This document shows positions 62,334-64,000 of a stretch of DNA of 64,000 bases, one piece after another. The notes beneath the pieces were generated by a model that saw only the letters and a list, made by a program, of their open reading frames with translations, did not search any database and was not told the DNA's origin. The position numbers were made by a program, and so were the translations under genes. Positions within the stretch are counted from its first letter, which is position 1; each line of letters begins with the position of its first letter. This stretch comes from Xanthomarina gelatinilytica (GTDB lineage Bacteria > Bacteroidota > Bacteroidia > Flavobacteriales > Flavobacteriaceae): assembly GCF_000348685.1 (NCBI RefSeq), contig NZ_ANLA01000020.1, forward strand, positions 1-64,000, in the 5' to 3' direction.

Positions 62334-63626
62334 TTAAGAGACATGTTTTTTATACACATATTCTATAACAAAACAACATAATATAATAGATAGGATTACA
62401 ATAACACCCACAAAATTAGAAGTGTATTGCTGAATCAATAAGGTTATAAAAGCAATTGCACACATTAAAAAACCAAACAATGAAATGATTCTTTTTCCAC
62501 TAATTTGTTTGGAAAGCTTAAATGCCACATAATTCACTATGGCAAAAATCAATAAAAACCCTGCACTTCCAGCAGTTGATATGCTTTCAAGCTCTAAGGT
62601 GTTTGCTATTAACAAGGTTAAAACTGCAGTAATTAACAATCCAATGGGTTTGTTCCACAATGTACTTGTTAAATGGTGAGGTAGTTCATCGTCTTGAGCC
62701 ACTCCAAAACTTACCCTACTTCCACCATAAAGCGAAGCATTTATGGCAGAGAAAGTTGAAATTAATGCTGCTATGGTCATAATAGTAAACCCAACTTGTC
62801 CAAGCATGGGTTTCGCTGCTTCAGCCAAAACATAATCTTCAGCCTTTGCAATGGTTTTAAAAGGCAACGAACCTACTGTTACAATAGCGATAATGACATA
62901 TAAAAATACCACAAACCATACCGAATAGTTATAGGCTTTAGAAACATTCTTTTCTGGATTTACTATATCTGGCGCTGCATTTGCAATTAATTCAAACCCT
63001 TCATAAGCCACAAAAATAACCATGCCTCCAGTTAAAAGCAGCAACGGACTTTCCCAATTGGATATAGCAAGTTGCTCCAAATTTGGGTTTCCAAACAAAC
63101 CGTAAACGCCAATTCCTACAAATGCCAACAAAATAATAAGCTTAACAATAACAGCAAATGATTCAATTTTACTAACTAAAGATATACTGTAATAATTAAT
63201 AACAGTTGCCAAAACAATAATTGCACTTAAATAAATATGGGAGTCCATTGAGGTTTTACCTGTAAGCTGATATAGATTGGGAGCATAAGACCCAAAAGCA
63301 GATGCATATAGCGATAACATTACTATATAACTTACCCATAACAAATTGTTAATGGTGCCACTGAACACCGTTTTTCCAAAACCTTGATTTATAAATTTAA
63401 CTGTCCCTCCTCTATCGGGAAAAGCCAATGATAATTTGGAATAACTGTAAGCAGTGAGACTGGCAATAATTCCTGCAAAAAAGAAAGCTATTGGTGTTCC
63501 TCCTTGAGCTAATGACACTGCCAAACCCAAAACAGCAAAAATACCTCCACCAACCATTCCTCCAATGCCAATGGAAATGGCTTCGCGTAAACTTATTTTA
63601 TCAGTGTCTTTGGATTGTATAGGCAT
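62334..63626 (-). CDS. APC family amino-acid permease
   Basis: A 430-residue inner-membrane transporter with about 12 helices. The signature SIGIGGMVGGGIFAVLGLAV (first helix, unwound Gly-rich substrate site) and FVAYEGFELIANAAPDIVNPEKNV (sixth helix and following loop) identify the APC superfamily. It exchanges or co-transports amino acids or amines; substrate not predictable. It is divergent from fumC, with a 147-bp gap. The C-terminus ends in a short charged YVYKKHVS. Confidence 0.9.
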   Translation of the reverse strand: MPIQSKDTDKISLREAISIGIGGMVGGGIFAVLGLAVSLAQGGTPIAFFFAGIIASLTAYSYSKLSLAFPDRGGTVKFINQGFGKTVFSGTINNLLWVSYIVMLSLYASAFGSYAPNLYQLTGKTSMDSHIYLSAIIVLATVINYYSISLVSKIESFAVIVKLIILLAFVGIGVYGLFGNPNLEQLAISNWESPLLLLTGGMVIFVAYEGFELIANAAPDIVNPEKNVSKAYNYSVWFVVFLYVIIAIVTVGSLPFKTIAKAEDYVLAEAAKPMLGQVGFTIMTIAALISTFSAINASLYGGSRVSFGVAQDDELPHHLTSTLWNKPIGLLITAVLTLLIANTLELESISTAGSAGFLLIFAIVNYVAFKLSKQISGKRIISLFGFLMCAIAFITLLIQQYTSNFVGVIVILSIILCCFVIEYVYKKHVS

Positions 63627-63740
63627 GTTTTATTCTATTTATTACATAAAATTAGTTTTTTTAACTCAAGATGAACATCCTAATTGAATATTTTCTTACA
63701 AATAACTCTTTAACTCTTAACTAATTTAGTCATAAAATCG

Positions 63741-63748
63741 TAATTTTG
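63741..63748 (+). promoter_or_regulatory. -7 element of fumC
   Basis: TAATTTTG, 25 bp before the ATG at 63774. No clear -33. Confidence 0.45.
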
Positions 63749-63773
63749 TGGGACATTTAATTTTATTACAATC

Positions 63774-64000
63774 ATGAATTTTAGAATAGAAAAAGATACC
63801 ATGGGCGAAGTAAAAGTGCCTGCTGACAAACTTTGGGGAGCTCAAACAGAGCGCTCTAGAAATAATTTTAAAATTGGAGCTCCAGCTTCCATGCCATTAG
63901 AAATAGTATATGGGTTTGCGTATTTAAAAAAAGCTGCTGCATATACCAATTGCGACTTAGGGGTTCTTTCTGAAGACAAGCGCGATTTAATCGCTCAAGT
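63774..64000 (+). CDS. fumC: Class II fumarate hydratase, N-terminal part (cut by window end)
   Basis: 75 complete codons are visible: [20 protein letters not shown] then [17 protein letters not shown], which is the class II fumarase start. The rest lies outside the window. It interconverts fumarate and malate in the TCA cycle. Aspartase and argininosuccinate lyase share this superfamily, but [20 protein letters not shown] is fumarase-like. Confidence 0.9.
   Translation, partial: MNFRIEKDTMGEVKVPADKLWGAQTERSRNNFKIGAPASMPLEIVYGFAYLKKAAAYTNCDLGVLSEDKRDLIAQ

Overview
The window is chromosomal DNA of a Bacteroidetes bacterium, almost certainly a member of the Flavobacteriaceae and probably marine or free-living. 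The evidence is low GC with A/T-rich gaps, promoters of the Bacteroidetes type (-33 TTTG and -7 TAnnTTTG) ahead of many genes, few recognisable Shine-Dalgarno sequences, and a gene set typical of that family: carboxypeptidase-domain TonB receptors, DUF5916, DUF6146, DUF6787, DUF4834, DUF3667, BatA, YfhO and LIC_10190-type membrane proteins, and a conserved alpha-oxoamine synthase. I see no rRNA, tRNA, CRISPR array, insertion sequence, prophage or integrative element. Genus and species cannot be fixed from the sequence alone.

Layout. 1-889 is a gene-poor repeat island. 890-4062 (minus) holds an SdpI-like/lipoprotein/DUF2200 cluster, a collagen-repeat lipoprotein and a two-cluster ferredoxin. 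4231-8305 (plus) holds a LuxC-type acyl-CoA reductase, serC, serA and a DUF937 protein. 8543-12420 (plus) holds a frameshifted micro-ORF, DUF6146 and DUF6787 proteins and a metal-linked TonB receptor preceded by a secreted His-rich protein. 13008-17868 (plus) holds a DUF5916 protein, a LolD-like ATPase and a LIC_10190-type membrane protein. 17920-20949 (minus) is a 1009-residue fusion of kinase, M23 peptidase and class-III aminotransferase. 21060-25332 holds a TIGR02757 protein and S10 and M61 peptidases. 25544-30878 (plus) holds a glycosyltransferase, a BatA protein, a dihydroorotase homologue without metal ligands, a small membrane protein and an esterase.

30883-38800 contains housekeeping genes (metallo-beta-lactamase-fold hydrolase, bcp, nth, an ECF-type sigma factor, uvrA). 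38797-42009 holds a DUF3667 protein, a peptide deformylase with an export signal and a very basic secreted protein. 42086-47604 (minus) is a surface-polysaccharide-type cluster (DUF4834, YfhO, GT4, flippase). 47796-50310 (plus) holds an outer-membrane protein, an acetyltransferase-like protein and a lipoprotein. 50403-54964 (minus) carries an alpha-oxoamine synthase, a cysteine-synthase-like enzyme and an S9 peptidase. 55050-61980 holds ybaB, a YegP-like gene, an uncharacterised gene, a threonine aldolase, prfB with its programmed +1 frameshift, an arsC-like gene and an outer-membrane beta-barrel receptor. The right end has a 58-aa membrane protein, an APC permease and the start of fumC.

Themes: serine synthesis (serC, serA); the cell envelope, with many lipoproteins, outer-membrane barrels and exported peptidases; surface glycans; and PLP enzymes. 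The best candidates for unusual biology are the kinase-peptidase-lyase fusion, the paired oxoamine synthase and cysteine-synthase-like enzyme (possible sulfonolipid head-group synthesis), the exported deformylase, the endonuclease III lacking its Fe-S cysteines, the pseudo-dihydroorotase and the A10 frameshifted micro-ORF. Several starts were moved from the longest possible ORF because promoters, signal peptides or divergent genes contradict the longer form.
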